Source: a virus
Length of the DNA stretch: 64,000 bases
Direction: 5' to 3' (one strand)
Virus record (IMG/VR): IMGVR_UViG_3300025030_000086
Span: 1 to 64,000 of that record
The position numbers and the translations under genes are program-made. A model generated the notes under the pieces. That model ran no database searches and had not been told where the DNA came from. It saw only the letters and a program-made list of their open reading frames with translations. Of the stretch, positions 1 to 7,335 are shown in pieces; position 1 is the stretch's first letter; each line of letters opens with the position of its first letter.

Positions 1-682
1 CCTTAGTAAGAACCGAACAAGCCTCTTGATAAGTCATTTTGTTATCCTTAGCATACTGCTCTACTTCCTTATCACTCAAATATTTCTTATTAGGGTCAGT
101 ATTCTTCTCAATATGTGACTTCTCTTCAAGATTTACCCTAACCTCTGTAGGAATAGCCTCAAATATGTCTACAAGAACCTCCGTCATAGACATTTCCTTC
201 TCATCCAACTTAATTGAAGCAAACTTCCCAGCAGAATCCTCTAACATTACCTTCTTTGCCTTTTCAACAACCGCTGGCCAAAAACCCTTAGAAACAAGAT
301 CATCACAAATCTTAGTGACTTTCTCCTTCTTGAGGTCTACTTCCTTCTCAGACAACTTTTTCTCTGCATCTTCCAATTTCTTGTTAATAGCCTCCGTCTC
401 CTTAGCATGAGCATCGGTAAGTTTCTTCTCAACCTCAGCTATTGAAGCTTTATGAGAATCCTCCATAGTCTTCTTATCCTTTGTAAAAGAATCCGAAAGC
501 TCTTGGAGTCTCCTCTCCATATCTTCTAATTTCTTTTCATCTGCCATATCCCTATCACCCCCCTCTTTTTTTAGTTCACCTTCTTTTTTAGTGTCTTCCA
601 ATAAAGTTTCTGTGGAATTCTGTTTTAAAATAGAATCCAAAAAACTAAAAAATTTCTTTTTTTCCTCTTCCAAAATAGGCAT
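1..682 (-). CDS. Prohead scaffold-like coiled-coil protein (partial)
   Basis: This reading frame is open from an ATG at 682 to the left edge, so the C-terminus is missing. The start is supported by a GGGGGTGG ribosome site just upstream; a second ATG at 547 would give a shorter form. The visible roughly 227 residues are Lys/Glu-rich coiled coil (residues 45-110) followed by a globular part ending DKEVEQYAKDNKMTYQEACS. That ending resembles the C-terminal region of Mu gene I-type protease/scaffold proteins. It is transcribed in the same direction as the protease (4756-5670) but separated from it by fibre and lysis genes. Its role as an internal scaffold is inferred from composition and neighbourhood. 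The major capsid gene would be expected further left. Confidence 0.6.
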   Translation of the reverse strand, partial: MPILEEEKKKFFSFLDSILKQNSTETLLEDTKKEGELKKEGGDRDMADEKKLEDMERRLQELSDSFTKDKKTMEDSHKASIAEVEKKLTDAHAKETEAINKKLEDAEKKLSEKEVDLKKEKVTKICDDLVSKGFWPAVVEKAKKVMLEDSAGKFASIKLDEKEMSMTEVLVDIFEAIPTEVRVNLEEKSHIEKNTDPNKKYLSDKEVEQYAKDNKMTYQEACSVLTK

Positions 683-713
683 TATTCCACCCCCTTTTAT
701 AACCTATAAATAT

Positions 714-743
714 ATTTTACTACAAAAAATCAAAAAAAATAAA
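714..743 (-). promoter_or_regulatory. Late-type promoter motif (copy 1)
   Basis: Read on the minus strand this 30-mer starts TTTATTTTTTTT and ends in a TAAAAT -10-like hexamer. It lies 32 bp upstream of the scaffold gene start at 682. The same 30-nt layout occurs at 9392-9421, 10971-11000 and, on the plus strand, 11093-11122, always upstream of late genes. There is no TTGACA-like -35. Confidence 0.5.
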
Positions 744-778
744 GGATTTCTTTACAGAATCAAGTATTTATGGTATAT

Positions 779-1261
779 TTAATTTTCAAACCATGAAAAT
801 GTCACCCAAGGAAGATAGGAATTACCAGCAGATTCAGATTCATGGCCTACAAATAAACCATTCCCAGGCAATAATTCAAATTCTTGAATAAAATCAATAC
901 CATATGGGGGCATCCCATTAGAAAAATTAATTGTTCTTCTATCAACAATTTTATCTACTGTCAAAGAACCCCCTGCATAAATTTTAGCAATTGTATCTGG
1001 ACTATTTGGATTATATTTTACTATGTTAGTTGTCAAGTCTGTTGCACCGGAAACTCCTGTAAATAATGTTACATTGGAAATTACAGAAATAGAACCTGAA
1101 GCAGAAGCACCTGAATTAATTTGAAGGACTTTAAGGATTTTGCCACTCCCAATAGGGTTCCACAATGCCAAAATATTTGTAAATAAAGGCACATCCGAAC
1201 CCCATCGGTAACTGGCACTATATACATTCTCTTTCCAAAAAGTACGACGTAGGTTTAACAT
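779..1261 (-). CDS. Putative virion/fibre protein
   Basis: This 160-residue protein is rich in Gly, Ser, Thr and Val with predicted beta character, as in phage fibre or decoration proteins. No catalytic motif is visible. The N-terminus (MLNLRRTFW) resembles the starts of the two upstream neighbours (MPINLRR, MAIILQR), suggesting a shared attachment segment. It is the last of three consecutive small structural-looking genes. Function is inferred from context only. Confidence 0.55.
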   Translation of the reverse strand: MLNLRRTFWKENVYSASYRWGSDVPLFTNILALWNPIGSGKILKVLQINSGASASGSISVISNVTLFTGVSGATDLTTNIVKYNPNSPDTIAKIYAGGSLTVDKIVDRRTINFSNGMPPYGIDFIQEFELLPGNGLFVGHESESAGNSYLPWVTFSWFEN

Positions 1262-1264
1262 GAA

Positions 1265-1753
1265 TTAAGCACGACCATGTATTTCTACTAATTTGTTATA
1301 GGCTATACCAGCATCTAAATTTCTCAAGCTCATTGTTACAGAATGAACTCCATCGGAAAGATCCCCAATGTAAGCGGTGCCCTCCAATAAGGTGAACCCA
1401 GTCCCAACAGAAATAAGTTCAATTCTTGGTGTAGTTTCTGCATTAAAGAAAATACCAATATTTGATGTTCCGGCAGAAGCCATTGCTTCGGCTTTTACAA
1501 TAATCTCCCCACTTGGCAAATCTGAAACTTTCTTTATAAATCTCATCTCTTTCTGATTAGAATAAGCTGTTCCTGTATAAGAAACAGTTGTATCATCAGC
1601 TACGATAAATCCACTTTTCAAATTACCAGAAGCTTTTGCAGCCGTTACAGCTAAATTAGCTAATTTATTTGTAGTAACTGCTCCATCAACTAATTTGTCC
1701 ACTGTGACCGAGTTGTCTGCAATTTCCCCAACACGTCTAAGATTAATAGGCAT
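1265..1753 (-). CDS. Putative fibre protein, paralogue of the upstream gene
   Basis: The start at 1753 (MPINLRRVGE) is chosen because it follows an AAGGGGGTGA ribosome site. Residues 10-45 carry short repeats of the type NSVTVDKLVDGAVT/NKLANLAVT, a repeat style common in trimeric phage fibres. The C-terminal roughly 110 residues (FIVADDTTVS through KLVEIHGRA) are clearly paralogous to the 1775-2203 product, including shared motifs GTSNIGIFF and YIGDLSDGV. It is probably an adhesion or decoration domain. Identity is inferred. Confidence 0.6.
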   Translation of the reverse strand: MPINLRRVGEIADNSVTVDKLVDGAVTTNKLANLAVTAAKASGNLKSGFIVADDTTVSYTGTAYSNQKEMRFIKKVSDLPSGEIIVKAEAMASAGTSNIGIFFNAETTPRIELISVGTGFTLLEGTAYIGDLSDGVHSVTMSLRNLDAGIAYNKLVEIHGRA

Positions 1754-1774
1754 ATAAATCACCCCCTTTCATTA

Positions 1775-2203
1775 CTAAACTTTCTCCCAAAGCTCTACTA
1801 ATCTTTGATAAGAAGTTCCATTATCTAAATTTCTATGTCCTATTTTTATCAAATTAACTCCATCTAATAAGTCACCTATATAAGTTGTTCCTTGTAATAA
1901 TTCAAAACTTGTCCCGACAGAGGATAAAACTTTTCTTGGCAAAGATTCTAAATTAAAAAATATCCCTACATTTGATGTCCCTTGTAAAGACATTATTTCA
2001 GTTTTTATAAGCAATGTATTACTGTTAAAATCTTCCATATTTCTAACAAATCTTAACTCTTTCAAAATATCCCAAGAAGTCCCTGTGGAAGAAACTAAAT
2101 TATCATCAGCTACAATAAAACGTGTCGTCACACTTTTGGCTGTTGCAGATGTTAAAAATGAAGCATTTATTGCAGTAGAAATTCTTTGAAGAATTATTGC
2201 CAT
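1775..2203 (-). CDS. Putative fibre/decoration protein
   Basis: The start at 2203 (MAIILQRIST) is favoured because GGAG lies just upstream; a longer reading from 2221 lacks a ribosome site. The product is 142 residues. Its C-terminal domain is paralogous to that of the 1265-1753 gene (FIVADD..., GTSNVGIFF, YIGDLLDGV), so the two arose by tandem duplication and diverged. It begins at the stop of the frameshifted gene at 2203-2624. Virion role is inferred from composition and position. Confidence 0.6.
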   Translation of the reverse strand: MAIILQRISTAINASFLTSATAKSVTTRFIVADDNLVSSTGTSWDILKELRFVRNMEDFNSNTLLIKTEIMSLQGTSNVGIFFNLESLPRKVLSSVGTSFELLQGTTYIGDLLDGVNLIKIGHRNLDNGTSYQRLVELWEKV

Positions 2204-2624
2204 TAAATAATCTTTCTCCAAATCATCTTAATTCTGCAATCACATTCTTGCTCACCAACATTACCTAATCTTTTTATCCTCAAACCATCTAATGAAAACC
2301 CTGTCTCGTACAAATACAATAAATCAGCATCACGATTGTACAAATTCTCATCAACACGCCGGAAATCTGCAAATATATGACTTCCAATAAAGCGCATGGA
2401 TTCTATTGGTTTTTCTGGTATTGGAAATATGTCAAATAACTGAAGTGAAAAAGTTGTTTTAATATTTGAAAAAATCTGAATCCATCCTTGGTCTACATCC
2501 CAATCCGTATATATACCAAAAAGCTCATGCAGATTTATGTCTTTAGCTGTGTTATAACTAAATTTTGTATCAAAAAAAAATCAAAATAATAAAATCCAGA
2601 TCGCTCTTCAAATCTTGTAATCAT
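2203..2624 (-). pseudogene. Structural protein gene with a homopolymer frameshift
   Basis: An ATG at 2624, just beyond the lysozyme stop, opens a frame (MITRFEERSGFYYFDFF...) that ends after 29 codons. A second frame then continues without a start (FDTKFSYNTAKDINLHELF...) to the stop at 2203. The frames join at a run of nine A on the plus strand (2572-2580, T9 in the mRNA). Ten T would give one 140-residue protein. This is therefore a sequencing error, a phase-variable gene or a true frameshift. The joined protein has no motif I recognise. It sits between the endolysin and the fibre genes, so a tail or adsorption role is plausible. Confidence 0.6.
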
Positions 2625-2625
2625 T

Positions 2626-3141
2626 TTATGCCTTGTTTAATTCCTCTATCTTTTTTCTTAAATTATTAATCCTGTTATACCAACCCTTTTTGAACACACC
2701 CAGTTTTACATTTTTAGTAATAATTAAATCATAATATTCTTTTCTTCTATCAAGCATCCTATTACACATATCTAAATCTTTGTATAGTTTTAATCCATTT
2801 ACTGTTTGTTTACCAATCATACCATCTGCTTCTACTCCTATAGCTTTTTGTAATAAAATTTTTGAAGTTTTACACCCACAATTAATTCCAGTATCAAATA
2901 AAACTATTGATGTTAATGGGAAATTTAAAGTGATCAGTTCTTGGCAATAGGAAGATAACCAATAGTTTTTATAATATATTTCTTTTGCTCTATCTATTGT
3001 AAGATTTTTAATATCCTCTTTTGGGTAGTCTCGTTTGCAAATTCCAAACTTGGTCTCCCCCCCTGGATCTGAAACATTGTTTGAATATCCCCCCTCTGCT
3101 CCAATAGTAAAATTGAAAGCCTCAAACCAATAATTAATCAT
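2626..3141 (-). CDS. Endolysin, GH108-type muramidase
   Basis: The protein has 171 residues. Near the N-terminus IGAEGGYSNNVSDPGG matches the catalytic region of glycoside hydrolase family 108, with Glu about residue 16 as the expected acid and the following DPGG...T..GI motif intact. The C-terminal half (LLQKAIGVEADGMIGKQTV) matches the peptidoglycan-binding part usual in this family. It would cut the glycan strands of the cell wall at lysis or on entry. No signal peptide is seen, so export would need a holin or placement in the virion. Its position inside the structural genes allows either use. Confidence 0.85.
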   Translation of the reverse strand: MINYWFEAFNFTIGAEGGYSNNVSDPGGETKFGICKRDYPKEDIKNLTIDRAKEIYYKNYWLSSYCQELITLNFPLTSIVLFDTGINCGCKTSKILLQKAIGVEADGMIGKQTVNGLKLYKDLDMCNRMLDRRKEYYDLIITKNVKLGVFKKGWYNRINNLRKKIEELNKA

Positions 3142-3150
3142 ATATCTTCC

Positions 3151-3948
3151 TTATTCATTCGTTTCCAAACAACCACTATAAGATGCAGCAGCAAAACCAC
3201 CAACAGCATTAGACCAAGCTGTAACTTTTATAACAGCTAATTGCGGGATTTTCTTAGGCACGCTGAAATGTTTTGTATAAACAGAATTATTAAGATGTGC
3301 AGTATCATTAAATAAAAATACCCCATTAACTCTTGTTCCATGTGCTTCTGTAGCCCTTAATCTAAGTCTGGTAATTGTAGAAGTATTTGGTGCTATACAA
3401 CTTGCCGTCCATTCATGTAAATAAAATGTTTTATTGTAAGGAACCATACGTGATGTACTTAATGACATATTCCCACCTACAGAAATCATATTGTATACTG
3501 TAATAAGTGTACCATTAGCACATATTGATATATCACCACTTGCTACCGTACCGGAACCTACCAGTGTTGCATGAATAGCATTCACAAATCTAATATTGGT
3601 TCCAACTGTTCTAACAAAAGCCGTACCATTTAAATTAACAGTTTCATATTGTTCATTCCCAATAGCATCCAAATAATCAATTTCTACTTTTTGAATACCC
3701 GTACCATTTAATCTATCATCAAAATCAGATGATATAACCATCATCTGTTCTCCCCCGAATTGGTCAGGCCAAGGCTGTGCAACAGAAGTACCTCTCCAAA
3801 TATCTGACCCTACTACTACTATTTGTATATTATCTCTTTCACCAAATCCTAAAAATTCAGTCATCCCATCAATAACACCACGTGCAATCTCGGACTCCAT
3901 GCTATTTGATAAAACCCAATTTTCCGTTCTACGATGCAGATGGGGCAT
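3151..3948 (-). CDS. Phage virion structural protein
   Basis: The 265-residue protein has a layout I associate with a widespread class of virion proteins: an N-terminal SDIW...PWP segment, then SSDFDDRLNGTGIQKVEIDYL, VNLNGTAFVRT and a beta-rich C-terminal half. These are usually attached to the head, neck or fibre. It follows a canonical GGAG site (AAGGAGATGATTTA before the ATG). It is downstream of the HNH gene at 3978 and is probably cotranscribed with the protease. No enzymatic residues are visible. Confidence 0.6.
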   Translation of the reverse strand: MPHLHRRTENWVLSNSMESEIARGVIDGMTEFLGFGERDNIQIVVVGSDIWRGTSVAQPWPDQFGGEQMMVISSDFDDRLNGTGIQKVEIDYLDAIGNEQYETVNLNGTAFVRTVGTNIRFVNAIHATLVGSGTVASGDISICANGTLITVYNMISVGGNMSLSTSRMVPYNKTFYLHEWTASCIAPNTSTITRLRLRATEAHGTRVNGVFLFNDTAHLNNSVYTKHFSVPKKIPQLAVIKVTAWSNAVGGFAAASYSGCLETNE

Positions 3949-3977
3949 TAAATCATCTCCTTAATAATTAGATTTTG

Positions 3978-4769
3978 TTAAAGTAAACATTCTATAATCC
4001 TATTTATCATTATATTTTGATAAAATTCTGTAAAATAAAGTCTTTTTTTCTTACCATTTGTTTTCATATGACAAGAATCACAAAGAGTTATTAGGTTTTC
4101 TGAGTTACTATTCTTTTTGTTGTAATCAATATGATACACATGCAGTATATCATGTATTTCAGTGCATTCAGGATTTTGACACTCATAATTATCTCTTTCT
4201 AAAATAGATTGTTTTAAGGGTTTATTAAATTCTATTGGGTAGGGATTCTTTGAAATACCCTCCTGCCAATTAGGATTATTGCACCCTTTAGTTGTTCCAT
4301 TTTTTAACATTGTTTCGGATATTTTTTGTCTTTGTTCTTCTAAGATAACTCTACCTTTAAATGCTTTAGAATAATTTTCCTTTTGTTTTTCTGTTCTTTT
4401 TTTATCCGTGTTACCCAATTTTATTTTATTTTTAGTTTCCTCAGAAACAGTTCCCCCTTTATTCCACGAGATTAATCCAATGTGCCCTTTTGAAATATTT
4501 TGTCTGTGTTCTTCTGTTATTACTTTTCCTTTTTGAGATTCAGAATTTTTCTTATTAGATACTTCTGTATGCTTTTTACCATACATAGGGTGATTTTCCC
4601 CTTGATTATATTTAGGTCTACATTCTTTTTTTCCACAAGATTTTGCTACTAAACCACTGCCCAACTGTTTTTCAACTTCTTGTAAACAAACAGGGCATTC
4701 ATATAGAGAATGACTTGTATAATTACCATTTTTATTTTTTCTTGTTGGTAATTTTCTAATTAGTTTCAT
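3978..4769 (-). CDS. HNH homing endonuclease with NUMOD3 repeats
   Basis: The 263 residues comprise: an N-terminal zinc-ribbon-like module (residues 1-50, CPVC...KSCG) shared with other mobile genes in this window; two or three NUMOD3-type DNA-binding motifs (GENHPMYGKKHTE, SQKGKVITEEHRQNISKG); and a C-terminal HNH nuclease (about 190-245) with RDNYECQNPEC, HVYHIDYNK and NLITLCDSCH. The reaction expected is site-specific DNA cleavage that promotes copying of the gene. The start codon lies inside the 3' end of the protease gene, and the same bases encode that protein's last residues and stop. It separates the protease from the next structural gene. Confidence 0.88.
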   Translation of the reverse strand: MKLIRKLPTRKNKNGNYTSHSLYECPVCLQEVEKQLGSGLVAKSCGKKECRPKYNQGENHPMYGKKHTEVSNKKNSESQKGKVITEEHRQNISKGHIGLISWNKGGTVSEETKNKIKLGNTDKKRTEKQKENYSKAFKGRVILEEQRQKISETMLKNGTTKGCNNPNWQEGISKNPYPIEFNKPLKQSILERDNYECQNPECTEIHDILHVYHIDYNKKNSNSENLITLCDSCHMKTNGKKKRLYFTEFYQNIMINRIIECLL

Positions 4770-5670
4770 TAAAATACTCTTCCAATAAAGTTAGTATTTC
4801 TTTTTTAAATTCTTCACTCATTTGTAATTGGTCAAAATTTACTTTTTCTAAATGATTTAATGTAAAATCCTTCAACTCCGATTGAGAAATATATCCCCCG
4901 TAACAAAGTTGTCTAATAATATCAATAAAACTATTTGAAAAGTCCATATAATAAGAGTTATACGGTACAGATGTAGCTATAGCTTCTTGATGTAAAGAAA
5001 AAGAATCTAAACAATTTTCTGACAAAACAATGGGGGACAAATTTGTTAAAAAAGGGCGTAAAGTTAAGGCCCCACCTATTAAAACATTTTCAACAACAGC
5101 TCCGGTTTCTTTATTTGTATACTTAGAAGTATACTCTGGGGAAAAATAACGAAATCCAAAATTTTTAATTAAGTCAATTCCAAAATTAGTCAATTCCACT
5201 TTTGCTTTTAATTTATCACCATCAATAAAAAGGTCTTTTATTAAACCAGTTCCCCCATCTTCAGGTTTGTGATTTTTATCTATCATGATATCTCTTCCAA
5301 TTATGTTTTCTTTCCAATTTTTTATAAAATCATTAAACAATTTTTTCGTTCCTTGTATAATCCCGTGAGAAGGGTGATGCCATTTTCCTTCTCTAAACAT
5401 ATCTATTATAATTGTTGTTTTATCCTCTAATTCTTTTAATATAGAATCATCTATCTCTGTTAAATAATAAAAAGATTGTGAAGGGTCTTCTAAATTCTTT
5501 TTTACAACAGAGGAAGCTTGCCTAATAGCCGAAACTTCACATTCTTTAACATCTCCACCTTTATCCATACAACTTTTTAATGCTGAGTTGGCAACTTCCA
5601 CCCACATTTTTTTGTGTTTAGTATCAAGGCCACCATAATGTTTATCAACCGATTCCACAGTCCAGGGCAT
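4756..5670 (-). CDS. Prohead protease, Mu gpI-like
   Basis: The 304-residue protein begins MPWTVESVDKHYGGLD with a ChaB-like N-terminal segment (about 1-60, cation-rich, ending CEVSAIRQASSVV). A protease-like domain follows, with WHHPSHGIIQG, GRDIMIDKNHKP, GLIKDL, ELTNFGIDLIKNFGFRYFSPEY and LRPFLTNLSPI, matching the Mu I-type prohead protease family that matures the capsid. It lies downstream of portal, MuF and the Com-like gene, the usual Mu order. The extreme C-terminus (...FNETN) is specified by DNA that also encodes the start of the homing endonuclease at 4769, so the tail may have been altered by that insertion. Confidence 0.82.
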   Translation of the reverse strand: MPWTVESVDKHYGGLDTKHKKMWVEVANSALKSCMDKGGDVKECEVSAIRQASSVVKKNLEDPSQSFYYLTEIDDSILKELEDKTTIIIDMFREGKWHHPSHGIIQGTKKLFNDFIKNWKENIIGRDIMIDKNHKPEDGGTGLIKDLFIDGDKLKAKVELTNFGIDLIKNFGFRYFSPEYTSKYTNKETGAVVENVLIGGALTLRPFLTNLSPIVLSENCLDSFSLHQEAIATSVPYNSYYMDFSNSFIDIIRQLCYGGYISQSELKDFTLNHLEKVNFDQLQMSEEFKKEILTLLEEYFNETN

Positions 5671-5672
5671 TT

Positions 5673-5861
5673 TTACTCATCTCCTTTAAAGTAATTGTTA
5701 GTATCTTTGTTTAATCCTATATTAATAATTACACCTTTATCAAATACAGAAAAATTCTTACATTTCCTACACTTAACTTCTATCACAGAAGTAATATCCG
5801 TTTTACAAAACAAAGTATTACATTTTGGGCAACGATAGTCTATTATTTTAGTATCTTCCAT
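5673..5861 (-). CDS. Com-like zinc-ribbon protein
   Basis: These 62 residues have a CPKC...CRKC four-cysteine ribbon (YRCPKCNTLFCK, VIEVKCRKCKNF), the hallmark of Mu Com-like proteins. In Mu, Com binds the leader of the mom mRNA and allows its translation. In other phages such genes sit in the head module, as here between MuF and protease. Overlapping gene junctions suggest one transcript. Whether it regulates anything here is unknown. Confidence 0.75.
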   Translation of the reverse strand: MEDTKIIDYRCPKCNTLFCKTDITSVIEVKCRKCKNFSVFDKGVIINIGLNKDTNNYFKGDE

Positions 5862-5863
5862 AT

Positions 5864-6547
5864 TTATCTCTTCTTAATATTAAACATATTCTCTATTTGA
5901 TTTTCAACAAGGTCGTTGCTCTCACTTATTAAATAAGATATAGCTTCCTTCCTAATTTGGGCTTCCTCTCTATTAGTAAAATCAATTTCTGTGTCTTTTT
6001 CAGTTTCTTTCATTAAAATTGTTTGTCCCAATTTGTTTAAAAAGAATACTATATAGAATATTCTCATATTTTCTTTCTCCATAATAGACATTCTCTGTTT
6101 AGCATTTTCAATATTTCTTAACTCTGTTTCTCTAATATATTCTTCTATGCTTAGAACGTCTTTAATATTGAACACAAGTTCGGGTGCTTCGGGTGCGTAA
6201 GGAGATATTTCAATAGGCCCCCCTTTTTTACCTTTAAATGGGATAATAAAAAGAAAAGGTGCATATTTTTTTATCCATTCCTCTTTTGGTCTTTCCCAAT
6301 CTACTTTTGGGATTTTCTCTGCGTCAGAAGTTATAAATCCCCAAGTACATTTGCAATTCGGATGTAGGGGTTGTTGGTAAATAGAATAATCAGGGTCAGT
6401 TGCATCCATAACTTTACCATCTAATGAAGCACATAAAGGACATATATTAGGTTCATGTGTTTTCCATACAAATCTGGTGATTTTTGGGCTTAAAATATCA
6501 GCCAATTTTATATTTTGTAATCTTTCTAAAGATAAAATATTTTTCAT
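5864..6547 (-). CDS. MuF-type head morphogenesis protein
   Basis: The start is taken at 6547 (MKNILSLERL), because this ATG overlaps the TGA of the upstream endonuclease gene. The product is 227 residues. The segment TRFVWKTHEPNICPLCASLDGKVM...HPNCKCTWGF (about 27-75) is the conserved core of the SPP1 gp7/Mu gpF minor head family (CxxC then HPxCxC). These proteins sit on the inner portal side and help capsid assembly or DNA ejection. The second half is charged and helical. It directly follows the portal except for the inserted HNH gene. Confidence 0.82.
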   Translation of the reverse strand: MKNILSLERLQNIKLADILSPKITRFVWKTHEPNICPLCASLDGKVMDATDPDYSIYQQPLHPNCKCTWGFITSDAEKIPKVDWERPKEEWIKKYAPFLFIIPFKGKKGGPIEISPYAPEAPELVFNIKDVLSIEEYIRETELRNIENAKQRMSIMEKENMRIFYIVFFLNKLGQTILMKETEKDTEIDFTNREEAQIRKEAISYLISESNDLVENQIENMFNIKKR

Positions 6548-7335
6548 AGTAAGCACTCAACTATTTTGCTCATCAGGATGTTCTGGTAAAATTCTGTCCA
6601 ATATTGTCTATTTTTCTTCCCATTAGTTTTTGAATGACATGAATCACAAAGAGTTGTAAGATTATCTAAACTATTATTTTGTTTATCATAATCAATATGA
6701 TGAACATCCAATCCTTCGGATAAATGTTCACAGTTAGGATTTTGACAAGTATAATTATCACGTTCTAAAACTTGTGTTTTCTTTTCTTTGTTGAATTCAG
6801 GACTGTATGGTTCAAAACTTGAACCATTGTTCCAATTTGGTGATAATTCACCATATCTATGAACCCCATACATGGGATTATTTATTCCTCTTATTTTATC
6901 TCCATTACCATAATTAGGATTACTTTTTCCTGAAAGCAAAAAACCCTTCCCATACCAATAGTTATTTTCTCCCTTGCTTATCCCTTTTTCTATCCTTGTT
7001 TTAGACATTTTATCTAACGTCTCTTGTGAATAAACATTTATTTTTCCTTTATTCCAAGGTTCTTTGCCTAAGTGAAATTCTCTATTTTTTTGTTTAGATT
7101 CTTCTGTATGATTTTTATCATAAAAAGGGTTGTTTTCCCCTGAAAAATCCTTCCCCTTATTCAATTTGGAAATGAATTCTGACTTATTGCAACCACAAGA
7201 TTTTGCTTTCAACCCATTACTTAATTTTCTTTCTACTATTTTTCCACAATTAGAAATTTTACATAGAAATTCAGCCCAACTTCTTTTATATCCATTTTTA
7301 TCTGTCCTTGTTCCTAATTTTCTAAGTAATTTCAT
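6544..7335 (-). CDS. HNH homing endonuclease with NUMOD3 repeats
   Basis: A 263-residue paralogue of the 3978-4769 product, with the same zinc-ribbon N-terminus (MKLLRKLGTR...KAKSCGC), NUMOD3-like repeats (GENNPFYDKNHTEESKQKN, GKSNPNYGNG) and C-terminal HNH motif (RDNYTCQNPNC, DVHHIDYDK, NLTTLCDSCH). It is placed exactly between portal and MuF: its ATG overlaps the portal stop (TAATG) and its TGA overlaps the MuF start (ATGA). This is the arrangement of a homing gene inserted at an operon junction without breaking either neighbour. Expected activity is a double-strand cut at the empty junction in a related phage. Confidence 0.88.
   Translation of the reverse strand: MKLLRKLGTRTDKNGYKRSWAEFLCKISNCGKIVERKLSNGLKAKSCGCNKSEFISKLNKGKDFSGENNPFYDKNHTEESKQKNREFHLGKEPWNKGKINVYSQETLDKMSKTRIEKGISKGENNYWYGKGFLLSGKSNPNYGNGDKIRGINNPMYGVHRYGELSPNWNNGSSFEPYSPEFNKEKKTQVLERDNYTCQNPNCEHLSEGLDVHHIDYDKQNNSLDNLTTLCDSCHSKTNGKKNRQYWTEFYQNILMSKIVECLL

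Noticed and set aside
39-410. Plus-strand frame opposite the scaffold gene
   Set aside because: Serine/phenylalanine-rich shadow of the coiled-coil gene on the other strand, with no ribosome site. The same applies to most long antisense frames.
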